In this document: piece after piece, positions 26,101-32,269 of the stretch
How the letters are laid out: each line of letters opens with the position of its first letter
Numbering within the stretch: the first letter of the stretch is position 1
From: Frigoribacterium sp. PhB160
GTDB taxonomy: Bacteria > Actinomycetota > Actinomycetes > Actinomycetales > Microbacteriaceae
Direction: 5' to 3'
Length of the DNA stretch: 64,000 nucleotides
NCBI RefSeq assembly: GCF_003751785.1
Contig: NZ_RKIE01000001.1
Coordinates: 62,001 to 126,000, forward strand
Translations under genes and position numbers: made by a program
The notes under the pieces: generated by a model
The model's database searches: none
What the model saw: only the letters and a program-made list of their open reading frames with translations
What the model was told of the DNA's origin: nothing

Positions 26101-26494
26101 CCACGACCTCGGCCAGGTCGCCGAGCGCGGGCTCCGTCCCGACGACGACGGGGCTGCCCAGGGCGCCGGCCGGCCCGGCGGCGACGGTCAGCGGGGCGCT
26201 GCGCGTGCGGGAGAGCACGTCGACCGAGTCGGCGGGGAAGCGCTCGGCGACGAGCGCCCGGACGGCGTCGTCGGCGGCCGCGGGGTCGTCGGCCAGGGGC
26301 GCCGAGACCCGGGCCGAGGCGGCCTGGGCCGGCTGCGCACGCAGCACCTCGACGGCCCCGCGCGAGGCGCCGTCGTCGACGAGCCCGAGCACGACGGCGA
26401 CGAACGGGACGGTCAGAGCGGCCACGAGCGCGACGGCGGAGACGAGGGCGCGGCGGGCCAGCGCCCGGCGCCACAGCAGGCCGATCGTCGTCAC
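23180..26494 (-). CDS. FtsX/MacB-type ABC permease (operon 1, first)
   Basis: 1104 residues from GTG 26494, chosen because GAGGGGG lies just upstream and TIGLLWRRALARRALVSAV begins the first membrane helix; a longer frame to GTG 26584 adds a Gly/Pro/Arg stretch. Helix 1 at about 15-35, extracytoplasmic domain to about 260, helices near 265-450, a second large domain (about 500-900), then C-terminal helices (about 930-1085). Partner of the 20214-23183 permease, making a probable heterodimer with two distinct ATPases. First gene of the nine-gene minus-strand run. It stops in TGA shared with the next GTG. Confidence 0.85.
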   Translation of the reverse strand: MTTIGLLWRRALARRALVSAVALVAALTVPFVAVVLGLVDDGASRGAVEVLRAQPAQAASARVSAPLADDPAAADDAVRALVAERFPADSVDVLSRTRSAPLTVAAGPAGALGSPVVVGTEPALGDLAEVVAGEALDAGGASSSGVVPAAVQADAAEALGLAIGDRLTVGTDDETLELEVTSTWRAADPTATAWWGEPAAAGGATTTSDGLVVVPEGSAGDVPGAATASWVLAATPTGVRGGTASDVAAALSTLPDDLADADLGGSTVPDVDGALGRTLDDLVRARSSALALAAVALSLAGVLAATAVLQVSTLLARSRRDQHDLLRARGATTGQFTFLAVVETGVVALVAGLVGGAVGLGASGGVAGLAATAAALLAVVVGSVVVAGLVGLVDARAQARGRAPGRAGASPVVPLVAAGVVALLGAGLTTARLLQRGTPFRTDDGTAAGTVVGVDPVAALGPVLVLVAGVLVAGLLLVPASAGVARVAARGPRLAPSLPARQVARRPWQAVAVAAAVAAAVATAGLASGFASTWREVDASAAAVRVGAPLTATVSDARSVESGAVPLRSAALAGSDDVTASAAVVVDTATVGDDEVALVGLASDRWAGLLDDPARASSLSDRLAPPSLAGTPLPEGTRRVTASLAVGEPTSSADGSPVFAGGTVSTVLWAADDDGVVVEVPLVGTGAGGAAPDTEAAAGTDAGTGTDTETGPETDANAASASRGSLRLGEDAEVSAELPAARGSWRLLAAQSTMQLTFAPFAEFPGDPEPAPVAVDVAIGSLRVGTADGTDAAAPETATEPVDLSARFLVVEEQAVERVPLGPAAAETDPRDVGPGGTGRGDAALPDVPVVLTSALAARTGAGVGDSVDVLPGTTGDPVPAVVAGVVDALPGSGRSRSAAVDLRALTDHAVLAGDRVPTPGSLWVAPRDGRTAEATVDLVRAVDEEAVVRSAASTTVAPVVRPAVTAAWAAAAAAGVLAVLVAAAASAGQRRQRLEEVAVLRQLGVRPARQAAQRAAESVAVLLAAVVAGVAVGAAVVGTAVAPFALAAVPGSSAIVRSTPGVDPVSWGLAVAALVAALAVVVVVDALVVARSARTATLAEGDR

Positions 26495-26612
26495 GGGCCC
26501 CCTCACCGACCGTCGCGGGCTCGGCGCCGACGACGGGTCATGGCCGCCCCCACCCGGGCGGTCGTCTGGTCGAGCATGCCGCACGGGCCGGGCGCCGACA
26601 AGTCCCGGGCCC
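26495..26612 (-). promoter_or_regulatory. Gap before operon 1, possible promoter
   Basis: 118 bases between the GH18 lipoprotein stop and GTG 26494. On the minus strand TTGTCG is followed, 17 bases later, by CATGCT (about 26579-26574), an acceptable promoter. No terminator hairpin is evident, so read-through from the GH18 gene is also possible. Confidence 0.35.
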
Positions 26613-27698
26613 CTATCGCGCGAGCTCGACGGGGTCGGACAGGTCGAGCGACCACACGGCCACGCCCGCGATGCCGAGCCGCTGCGCCAGGTCGACCCGT
26701 ACGGCGAGCGAGCGGGCGTCGGACCACCAGACGACCCCGCCGTCGGCGAGCGTCGCGGTGTGCTCGCCGACGTCGTCCTGCCAGGTGGAGGCGGCGGCGC
26801 CGGCCAGGTCGCGAGCGGCCGCGTCGGAGACCTGCGCGGCGGGCTCGTCGCCGCCCCAGCGGTAGCCGTAGCCGGCGACGCCGAGCACGACCTGGTCGGC
26901 GGGCGCGAGCGCGGTGAGCGCGTCGACCGCCTGGGCCGTCCAGTCGAGCGAGCCGACGGGACCGGGGTCGTCGGCCTCCCACGGGCCGTGCTCGTCGTAG
27001 GCCATGAGGGTCAGGTGGTCGAGCGACGACGCGAGGGCGGGGACGTCGTAGCCGAGGTCGGCGTAGCCCTCGGGCGTCGTGGCCGCCTGCAGCGCGACGT
27101 CGAGCCGCACCTCGGGCCCCACGGCGGCGCGCAGCTCGGCCGCGAAGGCGGTCAGCCCGGCCGTCTCGTCGCCGCTCATGCCCTCGAGGTCGATCATCAC
27201 CGAGTCCCAGCCGCCGTCGGCCAGGTCGGCCGCGAGCGACGCGACGACCGCCGCGCGGTGGTCGGGCGAGCCGAGCAGCCCCGCGGCCACCGCCTCGCTG
27301 AAGTCGCCCAGGCCCTCGTCGAAGTTGCTGACCACCAGCTGCGCCGTGAGCCCGGCGTCGTGCGCGGCGTCGCGCTGGGCGAGCGCGTCGTCGGACGGCG
27401 ACCCCACGCCCGAGCCCACGCCCGACCCGTCGTCGGCGAGCAGGACGCCGTCGACCCCGACCACGTCGAGGGAGGCCGCGCTCGCGGCGACGAGCCCAGG
27501 GTCGGCGCCCTCGAGCACGAACCCGGTGACGTCGAGGCCGGCCGCGTCGGCCGGGGCCGCGGCAGGCTCGACGGCGGGACCGGAGGCCGCCGGCGCGACC
27601 TCGGGCAGGGTGCTCGCCACCGTGCAGGCGGCGAGCACGAGGGGGAGGGCGAGCAGGGCGGCGACGACCCCGCGCCTCCTCGTCCGGCGTCCTCGCAC
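26613..27698 (-). CDS. GH18-type glycoside hydrolase lipoprotein
   Basis: 361 residues. Basic N-terminus, hydrophobic stretch, then LAAC lipobox (Cys at about 25), so an anchored lipoprotein. After an Ala/Pro linker the body follows the GH18 TIM barrel: LVVSNFDEG (strand 3), GWDSVMIDLEG with the catalytic-type Glu in the DxxDxDxE-like motif, LMAYDEHG (strand 6 Tyr-Asp), GVAGYGYRW, and a final AGVAVWSLDL. The pattern matches spore-coat or cell-wall GH18 enzymes (YaaH/YdhD-like) more than secreted chitinases, so peptidoglycan or another GlcNAc polymer is the likely substrate. GAGGAG ribosome site precedes the GTG start. Confidence 0.85.
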   Translation of the reverse strand: MRGRRTRRRGVVAALLALPLVLAACTVASTLPEVAPAASGPAVEPAAAPADAAGLDVTGFVLEGADPGLVAASAASLDVVGVDGVLLADDGSGVGSGVGSPSDDALAQRDAAHDAGLTAQLVVSNFDEGLGDFSEAVAAGLLGSPDHRAAVVASLAADLADGGWDSVMIDLEGMSGDETAGLTAFAAELRAAVGPEVRLDVALQAATTPEGYADLGYDVPALASSLDHLTLMAYDEHGPWEADDPGPVGSLDWTAQAVDALTALAPADQVVLGVAGYGYRWGGDEPAAQVSDAAARDLAGAAASTWQDDVGEHTATLADGGVVWWSDARSLAVRVDLAQRLGIAGVAVWSLDLSDPVELAR

Positions 27699-27831
27699 GG
27701 CAGCTCCTCGGTCGCGTCGGCACCGGCGGAGAGCCGGTCGGTCGGCCCGAGCCTAGGGGCGACCGCCGACACCCTCGTCACGACGCCGTAGGGATGCCGT
27801 GAGGACGTCCGGAGGCGCGGGTCGGCCGCAC

Positions 27832-27837
27832 TAGGCT
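27832..27837 (+). promoter_or_regulatory. -10 box TAGGCT of the second CorA gene
   Basis: TAGGCT 56 bases before ATG 27893; the leader contains a GC-rich stem (GGGCCGGGCCC area, 27855-27865). Confidence 0.4.
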
Positions 27838-27892
27838 GCCACCGGCCCACGAGGGGCCGGGCCCGGGAGGGCCGCACGGCCCGGAGGTGCTC

Positions 27893-28960
27893 ATGGCGCT
27901 CATCGACAACGGCATCTACGTGGGCGGGGCGCGGACGCAGACGCCCGGCGACCTCCGCTCGACGTACGAGGCCCTCGACCAGACCCCCGGCGGCATGGCC
28001 TGGATCGGGCTGTTCCGGCCCAGCCCCGCCGAGCTCGACTCGGTCGCCGCCGAGTTCGACCTGCACCCCCTCGCCGTCGAGGACGCCCGCAAGGGCCACC
28101 AGCGCGCCAAGCTCGAGCGCTACGGCAAGACCCTCTTCATCGTGCTGCGCTCGGCCTGGTACGACGACGAGCACGAGGCCGTCGAGTTCGGCGAGGTGCA
28201 CCTGTTCGCCGGGTCGCGCTTCGTGGTCACCGTGCGGCACGCCGAGCGACCCGACCTCGGGCTCGTGCGGAAGCGGCTCGAGGGCGATCCCGAGTTCCTC
28301 GCGAAGGGGTCGGAGGCCGTGCTCAGCCGCGTGCTCGACGAGATCGTCGACGGCTACGCGCCGGTCGTCGCCGGGCTGCAGGACGACATCGACGAGATCG
28401 AGGACGACCTCTTCGACGGCGACGTCGACCCCGAGTCGTCGAAGCGCATCTACCAGCTGCTGTCGGAGGTGATCGGGTTCCAGCGCGCCATCGGTCCGCT
28501 GCCCGGCATGGTCGACTCGCTGCTGCGCGGCGCCCAGAAGTACGGCACCGACGACGACGTGCAGCACCAGCTGCGCAACGTGCTCGACCACACGATCCGC
28601 ATCACGGAGCGGGTCGACACCTTCCGTGTGCTCCTCGAGAACGCGCTGACCCTGCACTCGACCCTGGTCACCCAGGAGCAGAACGACGCGATGCGGCGCA
28701 TGACCAGCGCCAGCCTCGCGCAGGGCGAGGAGAGCAGGCGGCTGGCCCGCGCCTCCATGGAGCAGGGGGAGCAGGTGAAGAAGATCTCGTCGTGGGCGGC
28801 GATCCTCTTCGCGCCGACCCTCGTCGCGTCGATCTACGGCATGAACTTCGACGTCATCCCCGAGCTGCACTGGCGGTTCGGGTACCCGTTCGCGTTGGGG
28901 CTGATGCTGCTGCTCGGCTTCCTGCTGTGGCTGGTGTTCAAGAAGAAGCGCTGGATGTAG
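27893..28960 (+). CDS. CorA-like divalent cation channel, paralogue 2
   Basis: 355 residues from ATG 27893, with GGAGG five bases upstream; GTG 27887 is too close to that site. Same fold as 12656-13639, with shared blocks such as GHQRAKLERYG and SIYGMNFDVIPELHW (GMN selectivity loop). It differs by an insert of about 25 residues before the first membrane helix (around 255-285), containing the repeat AQGEESRRLARASMEQGEQ and probably lengthening the stalk helix. The 3' end overlaps the convergent VOC gene by 23 bases. Confidence 0.9.
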   Translation: MALIDNGIYVGGARTQTPGDLRSTYEALDQTPGGMAWIGLFRPSPAELDSVAAEFDLHPLAVEDARKGHQRAKLERYGKTLFIVLRSAWYDDEHEAVEFGEVHLFAGSRFVVTVRHAERPDLGLVRKRLEGDPEFLAKGSEAVLSRVLDEIVDGYAPVVAGLQDDIDEIEDDLFDGDVDPESSKRIYQLLSEVIGFQRAIGPLPGMVDSLLRGAQKYGTDDDVQHQLRNVLDHTIRITERVDTFRVLLENALTLHSTLVTQEQNDAMRRMTSASLAQGEESRRLARASMEQGEQVKKISSWAAILFAPTLVASIYGMNFDVIPELHWRFGYPFALGLMLLLGFLLWLVFKKKRWM

Positions 28961-29405
28961 CGGCGTCGCCGGGCGCCGCGTCGCCGTCCTGTGCGGCGGC
29001 TGCGGGGCCCTGGGCGGCGGCCACCGGGTCCATCCAGCCGAACTCGAGGATGTTGCCGTCGGGGTCGGCGAGCTGCCGCTGGTACATGAAGCCGTAGTCG
29101 CTCGCCGGGCGCTCCTCGACGCCGCCCGCCGCGAGGCCCGCCGTGACGACCGCGTCGACCTCGTCGCGGCTGCCCTGGAAGAGGGCGGTCGTGACCGAGA
29201 CGGTCGTGGAGGGGTCGCCGACGGGGCGGTCGGAGAAGGTCTGGAAGTAGTCGCGCACCAGCAGCATGAACGCGTTCTGGTCCTCCTCGACGACGATGCA
29301 GGCGGCGTTCTCATCGCTGAAGGCCGGGTTCTGCGTGAAGCCGAGCGCCGTGTAGAACCTCACCGCACGGTCGAGGTCGGTCACGGGCAGGTTGACGAAC
29401 ATCAT
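28938..29405 (-). CDS. VOC (glyoxalase/bleomycin-resistance fold) protein
   Basis: 155 residues. MMFVNLPVTDLDRAVRFYTALGF is the classic first beta-alpha-beta unit (ends quoted: MMFVNL, YTALGF), and DPDGNILEFGWMDP closes the second, with Glu as metal ligand. It most resembles the PhnB/extradiol-like group that lacks a clear pathway. The last 25 residues are Ala-rich and overlap the CorA stop. Start at ATG 29405 because GGAG lies 6-8 bases upstream. Confidence 0.8.
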   Translation of the reverse strand: MMFVNLPVTDLDRAVRFYTALGFTQNPAFSDENAACIVVEEDQNAFMLLVRDYFQTFSDRPVGDPSTTVSVTTALFQGSRDEVDAVVTAGLAAGGVEERPASDYGFMYQRQLADPDGNILEFGWMDPVAAAQGPAAAAQDGDAAPGDAATSSASS

Positions 29406-29574
29406 GGGGGACTCCTTCGACAGCGGTGCACGGACGGGCGCGCGCGGGGAGTCGAGCACGCTCGGTCGTGATGGTGCACCCGCCCAGGGCCGCGGTCAAG
29501 GGCGTGCTCGGCGGACAGAACGGTCCGGTTCGGTACAGTGAGCCGACCTCAGTACGACGACGTGAACGGACACC

Positions 29575-30123
29575 ATGAGCCAGCCGCCCTCCTTCCCCGC
29601 CGGACCGCCCGCTCCTCCCGCCGGCTACGGCGACCAGCCCGGAGCGCCGCGCCGGAGCGACGCCGACCCCTCCACCCCGTTCTTCTGGGCGATCGTGCTG
29701 CTGCCGCTGGTCGGCCTCGTCAGCGTGTTCTTCATCGACATCGACACGTGGGTCGGCGACATGATGCGTGCGGGCACGTCAGGCGACGGAGCCGTCAACG
29801 CCGCCACCCCGCCCGGCCTGGTCGCGGCGCAGCTGATCAGCTGGGCTTCGTTCGCGCTGACCGTCGTGCTCGCGTTCTTCGACTGGCGGGCGCTGCGGGC
29901 CCGTGGCATCGACCGGCCCTTCCCGTGGCCGTGGGCGTTCCTGTCGGTCGTCTACGTCATCGGCCGCACGGTCGTCGTGAAGCGCCGGACGGGCCGCGGC
30001 CTCGCGCCGCTCTTCGTCTACATCGGCGTCTGGCTGGTCAGCGTCGTCGTCGCGAGCATCGTGGTCGCCCAGGCGCTCGCCGTGATCGGCTCGATGACGC
30101 CGGGCGTGCCTGCGGGGTCGTAG
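29575..30123 (+). CDS. Small polytopic membrane protein, unknown
   Basis: 182 residues: Pro/Gly-rich cytoplasmic N-terminus (1-33), then four predicted helices (about 35-55, 82-105, 118-135, 148-170). The Pro-rich head before a helix bundle is common among actinobacterial membrane proteins of unknown role. Promoter TACAGT at 29534-29539; no good ribosome site is visible before ATG. Confidence 0.7.
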   Translation: MSQPPSFPAGPPAPPAGYGDQPGAPRRSDADPSTPFFWAIVLLPLVGLVSVFFIDIDTWVGDMMRAGTSGDGAVNAATPPGLVAAQLISWASFALTVVLAFFDWRALRARGIDRPFPWPWAFLSVVYVIGRTVVVKRRTGRGLAPLFVYIGVWLVSVVVASIVVAQALAVIGSMTPGVPAGS

Positions 30124-30177
30124 CCGGGCGTCGGCTGCCGCCAGCTTGCGGGCGGCTGCCGGGCCAGGTCACCCGCC

Positions 30178-30200
30178 GGGGAGGCGCGGGCCGGCCTCCC
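30178..30200 (+). terminator. Hairpin after the 29575 gene
   Basis: GGGAGGC (30179-30185) pairs with GCCTCCC (30194-30200). It contains a copy of the dispersed GAGGCGCGG core. Confidence 0.5.
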
Positions 30201-30246
30201 GAGGACGGGCGCGTCGGCGCGACGCACCTCACCACCGTCGGCCGGG

Positions 30247-30252
30247 TAGGAC
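30247..30252 (+). promoter_or_regulatory. -10 box TAGGAC, leaderless start of the 30259 gene
   Basis: TAGGAC, then tgagcg, then ATG 30259: the same 6-base spacing seen at other leaderless starts. Confidence 0.45.
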
Positions 30253-30258
30253 TGAGCG

Positions 30259-30480
30259 ATGAAGAACGATCGGCTCGGCCACGTCGTGTGGGGCATCAGC
30301 GTCGTCGTCGCGATCGGCATGATCGCCCTCGTCTGGCTCGTCATCGAGCCGAGCGTCTGGTTCTCGATCCTCTTCACGGCGTTCGTCGTCGTCATCACCG
30401 CCGTCAACGGTCGCAAGGCCTTCGGCACGACGCCGCCCGCCGACCAGGGCGGCGGGGACCGCGCGCCGGGCTTCTTCTAG
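30259..30480 (+). CDS. Small two-helix membrane protein, unknown
   Basis: 73 residues: short basic N-terminus, helix at about 8-28, helix at about 32-50, then a polar tail ending GGGDRAPGFF. Clean coding pattern and leaderless start support a real gene. No family recognised. Confidence 0.65.
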   Translation: MKNDRLGHVVWGISVVVAIGMIALVWLVIEPSVWFSILFTAFVVVITAVNGRKAFGTTPPADQGGGDRAPGFF

Positions 30481-30516
30481 ACCGCGCCTCCGGCCCGGGG
30501 CCCTGGGGCGGGTGCG

Positions 30517-30726
30517 CTACGGGCGCGGGGCCGCGAGCTCGAGGTCGATGTCGTCGGGGTCCTGGAGCGAGAGGATCACGAGGCCGAACGGCGGCAGGTC
30601 GGTGACCTCGCCGTGGACGATGCCCGCGGGGTCGAGGCGGGCGGCGGCGGCGTGCAGCTCGTCGACCGAGCCGACGCGGAGGCTCAGGTGGTCGAGCCCG
30701 ACGCGGCTTCCGCTCGCCGGAGGCGC
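30517..30726 (-). pseudogene. C-terminal remnant of a VOC-family gene
   Basis: Read on the minus strand, codons give SRVGLDHLSLRVGSVDEL..., DLPPFGLVILSLQDPDDIDLEL and a TAG stop: the second beta-alpha-beta half of a glyoxalase-fold protein, including the metal-type Glu. No start codon or N-terminal half is present. The frame opens directly after the TGA of the degenerate ATPase at 30730, and a GGAGGCGCGGGTCAG copy of the dispersed motif lies at the break. Most likely a deletion fused the end of a VOC gene to the end of the ABC operon. Confidence 0.7.
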
Positions 30727-30729
30727 GGG

Positions 30730-31371
30730 TCAGCTCACCGGCACGGCCAGCGTCCCCGGGCGGGCCGGGTCCTCCGACCCGGCGCCGACCACGCACGCGC
30801 CGGCGTGCCGCGCGGCGTCGACCACGCCGCGCACCACGTCCGTGCTCGTCGGGTCGAGCTCGCTCGTGGGGTCGTCCAGGCAGAGGACGGCCGGCTCCGC
30901 GACCAGCGCCCGCGCCACCGCGACCCGCTGCTGCTGACCCCCGGAGAGCTGCTCGAGCAGGTTGTGCCAGCTGGCCTCCGGCACGCCGAGACGGCCGAGC
31001 AGCTGCTCGACGCGGGCCCAGTCGGCGAGGCCGCCCGCCGAGCCGGCCAGCAGCGGCAGCGCGACGTTCTCGGCGGCCGTCAGGGTGCCGAGCAGCTCAT
31101 GCTGACGCGTGACGAGCCCCACGGCGGGGCGGCCGGCGGCGTGCAGCTCGACGCGTCCGGCGAGCGGCTGCTCGAGCCCCGCGACCACCCGCAGCACGGC
31201 CGAGGGGACGCCGTCGGGGTCGCCGACGAGCACGACCTCCGCGCCGGAGGGCACGACGAGGTCGATCGGCGACGAGGGCGCGCCGTCGGGCCGACGCACC
31301 ACGAGCCCGACGAGGCGGAGCGTGGGGAAGGTGGGGCGCGCCTCCGGCGGGCGGTGGTCGGGGTCAGCCAC
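30730..31371 (-). CDS. Degenerate ABC ATPase lacking Walker A (operon 2)
   Basis: 213 residues. Fold and order are those of a MacB-like ATPase, but Walker A reads GDPDGVPSA (residues 50-58) with no Lys, Walker B ends LDD instead of DE (166-167), and the switch-His position reads GAGSED. The signature [15 protein letters not shown] (142 on) and Q-loop Gln90 are intact. It therefore should not hydrolyse ATP in its own half-site but can supply the signature motif to a partner. GTG 31371 overlaps the partner's stop by eight bases (GTGGCTGA). Followed by the VOC remnant. Confidence 0.85.
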   Translation of the reverse strand: MADPDHRPPEARPTFPTLRLVGLVVRRPDGAPSSPIDLVVPSGAEVVLVGDPDGVPSAVLRVVAGLEQPLAGRVELHAAGRPAVGLVTRQHELLGTLTAAENVALPLLAGSAGGLADWARVEQLLGRLGVPEASWHNLLEQLSGGQQQRVAVARALVAEPAVLCLDDPTSELDPTSTDVVRGVVDAARHAGACVVGAGSEDPARPGTLAVPVS

Positions 31372-32269
31372 GGTCGTCTCCTCCGTCCGCCGGCACGCTC
31401 GCCCGGCCACCCGCATCCGCCCGGGACCCAGCACCAGCCCCGGCCCCCGCCCCAGCCCGCCGCACGCGCAGCTCGCCCGGCGCGACCTCCTCGACGGAGA
31501 CGAGCGAGCCGTCGGCCCAGTCGGCCCGCAGCGCCTGCGGCAGCTGCAGCGATCCGTCGGTGCCGACGACCGACCAGCGTCCCTCGGCCGTCGCCTCCTC
31601 GCCGACCCGTCCGTCGCGGAGGTGCACCATGCGCTGCATCCGCGCCGCCACCGCGTCGTCGTGGGTGACGACGAGCACGGCGGTGCCCGACGCGTCCGTC
31701 GTCTCGACGAGCAGGTCGAGCAGCGCGTCGCGGGCGACGGGCCCGAGGCGGCTGGTCGGCTCGTCGGCGAGCAGCAGGCGCGGGCGCGGGGCGAGCGCCA
31801 CGGCCAGCGCGACGACCTGCTGCTCGGTCGGGGTCAGCTGCCCGACGGGGCGACGGTCGCCGGCGAGCCCCGTCGCGCGGAGCACCCGCCGCCCGACCCG
31901 CAGGTCGTCCCGGGCGCGGCTGCCGACGGCCCAGGCGAGGTTGCCGAGGGCGTCGTCGTGCAGCAGCAGGTTCGCCGGGGCGCCCTGCATCATGAGGCCG
32001 AGGGTGCCGCGGCGGAGGCGCCGGACCGTCGCGGCGCTCGCGGTGGCGAGGTCGGTGCCGAAGACCTCCGCGCGGCCGGCCGAGGGGCGCGTCACCCCGG
32101 CCACGATGGAGAGCAGCGTCGACTTGCCCGAGCCCGACGGGCCGAGCACCGCGACCCGCTGCGCCCCGGGCACCACGAGGTCGACGCCGCGGAGCGCCGC
32201 CACGTCGGTCCCCGCCTCGCGGTAGACGTGCACGAGCCCGCGGCAGAGCAGGGCGAGGTCGTCGCTCAT
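31364..32269 (-). CDS. ABC ATPase with intact Walker motifs but lost signature (operon 2)
   Basis: 301 residues. Walker A GPSGSGKST (Lys49), Walker B LLLADEPT (Asp169-Glu170) and switch His203 (VTHDD) are intact. The signature reads LTPTEQQ at 145-151 instead of LSGGQQQ, and the D-loop reads SRLG. It complements the neighbour at 30730-31371. The C-terminal part (about 230-272, GRWSVVGTDGSLQLPQAL) is a diverged version of the AbrB-like tail seen at 19120, then a Gly-Ala repeat tail. ATG overlaps the permease stop (ATGA). Confidence 0.87.
   Translation of the reverse strand: MSDDLALLCRGLVHVYREAGTDVAALRGVDLVVPGAQRVAVLGPSGSGKSTLLSIVAGVTRPSAGRAEVFGTDLATASAATVRRLRRGTLGLMMQGAPANLLLHDDALGNLAWAVGSRARDDLRVGRRVLRATGLAGDRRPVGQLTPTEQQVVALAVALAPRPRLLLADEPTSRLGPVARDALLDLLVETTDASGTAVLVVTHDDAVAARMQRMVHLRDGRVGEEATAEGRWSVVGTDGSLQLPQALRADWADGSLVSVEEVAPGELRVRRAGAGAGAGAGSRADAGGRASVPADGGDDRG

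Noticed and set aside
20214-26474. Very long frame suggesting one giant permease
   Set aside because: Only its 3' part (from GTG 23183) is protein-like; the upstream part is out of frame with the first permease, whose stop and the next start overlap as GTGA.
26503-26584. Longer start (GTG 26584) or a tiny Arg-rich peptide (ATG 26541) before the first permease
   Set aside because: GTG 26494 has the better ribosome site and begins the first helix; the peptide is 12 codons of Arg-rich shadow.
30404-30796. 130-codon minus-strand frame over the VOC remnant
   Set aside because: Arg/Pro-rich shadow; the VOC signature is in a different frame.
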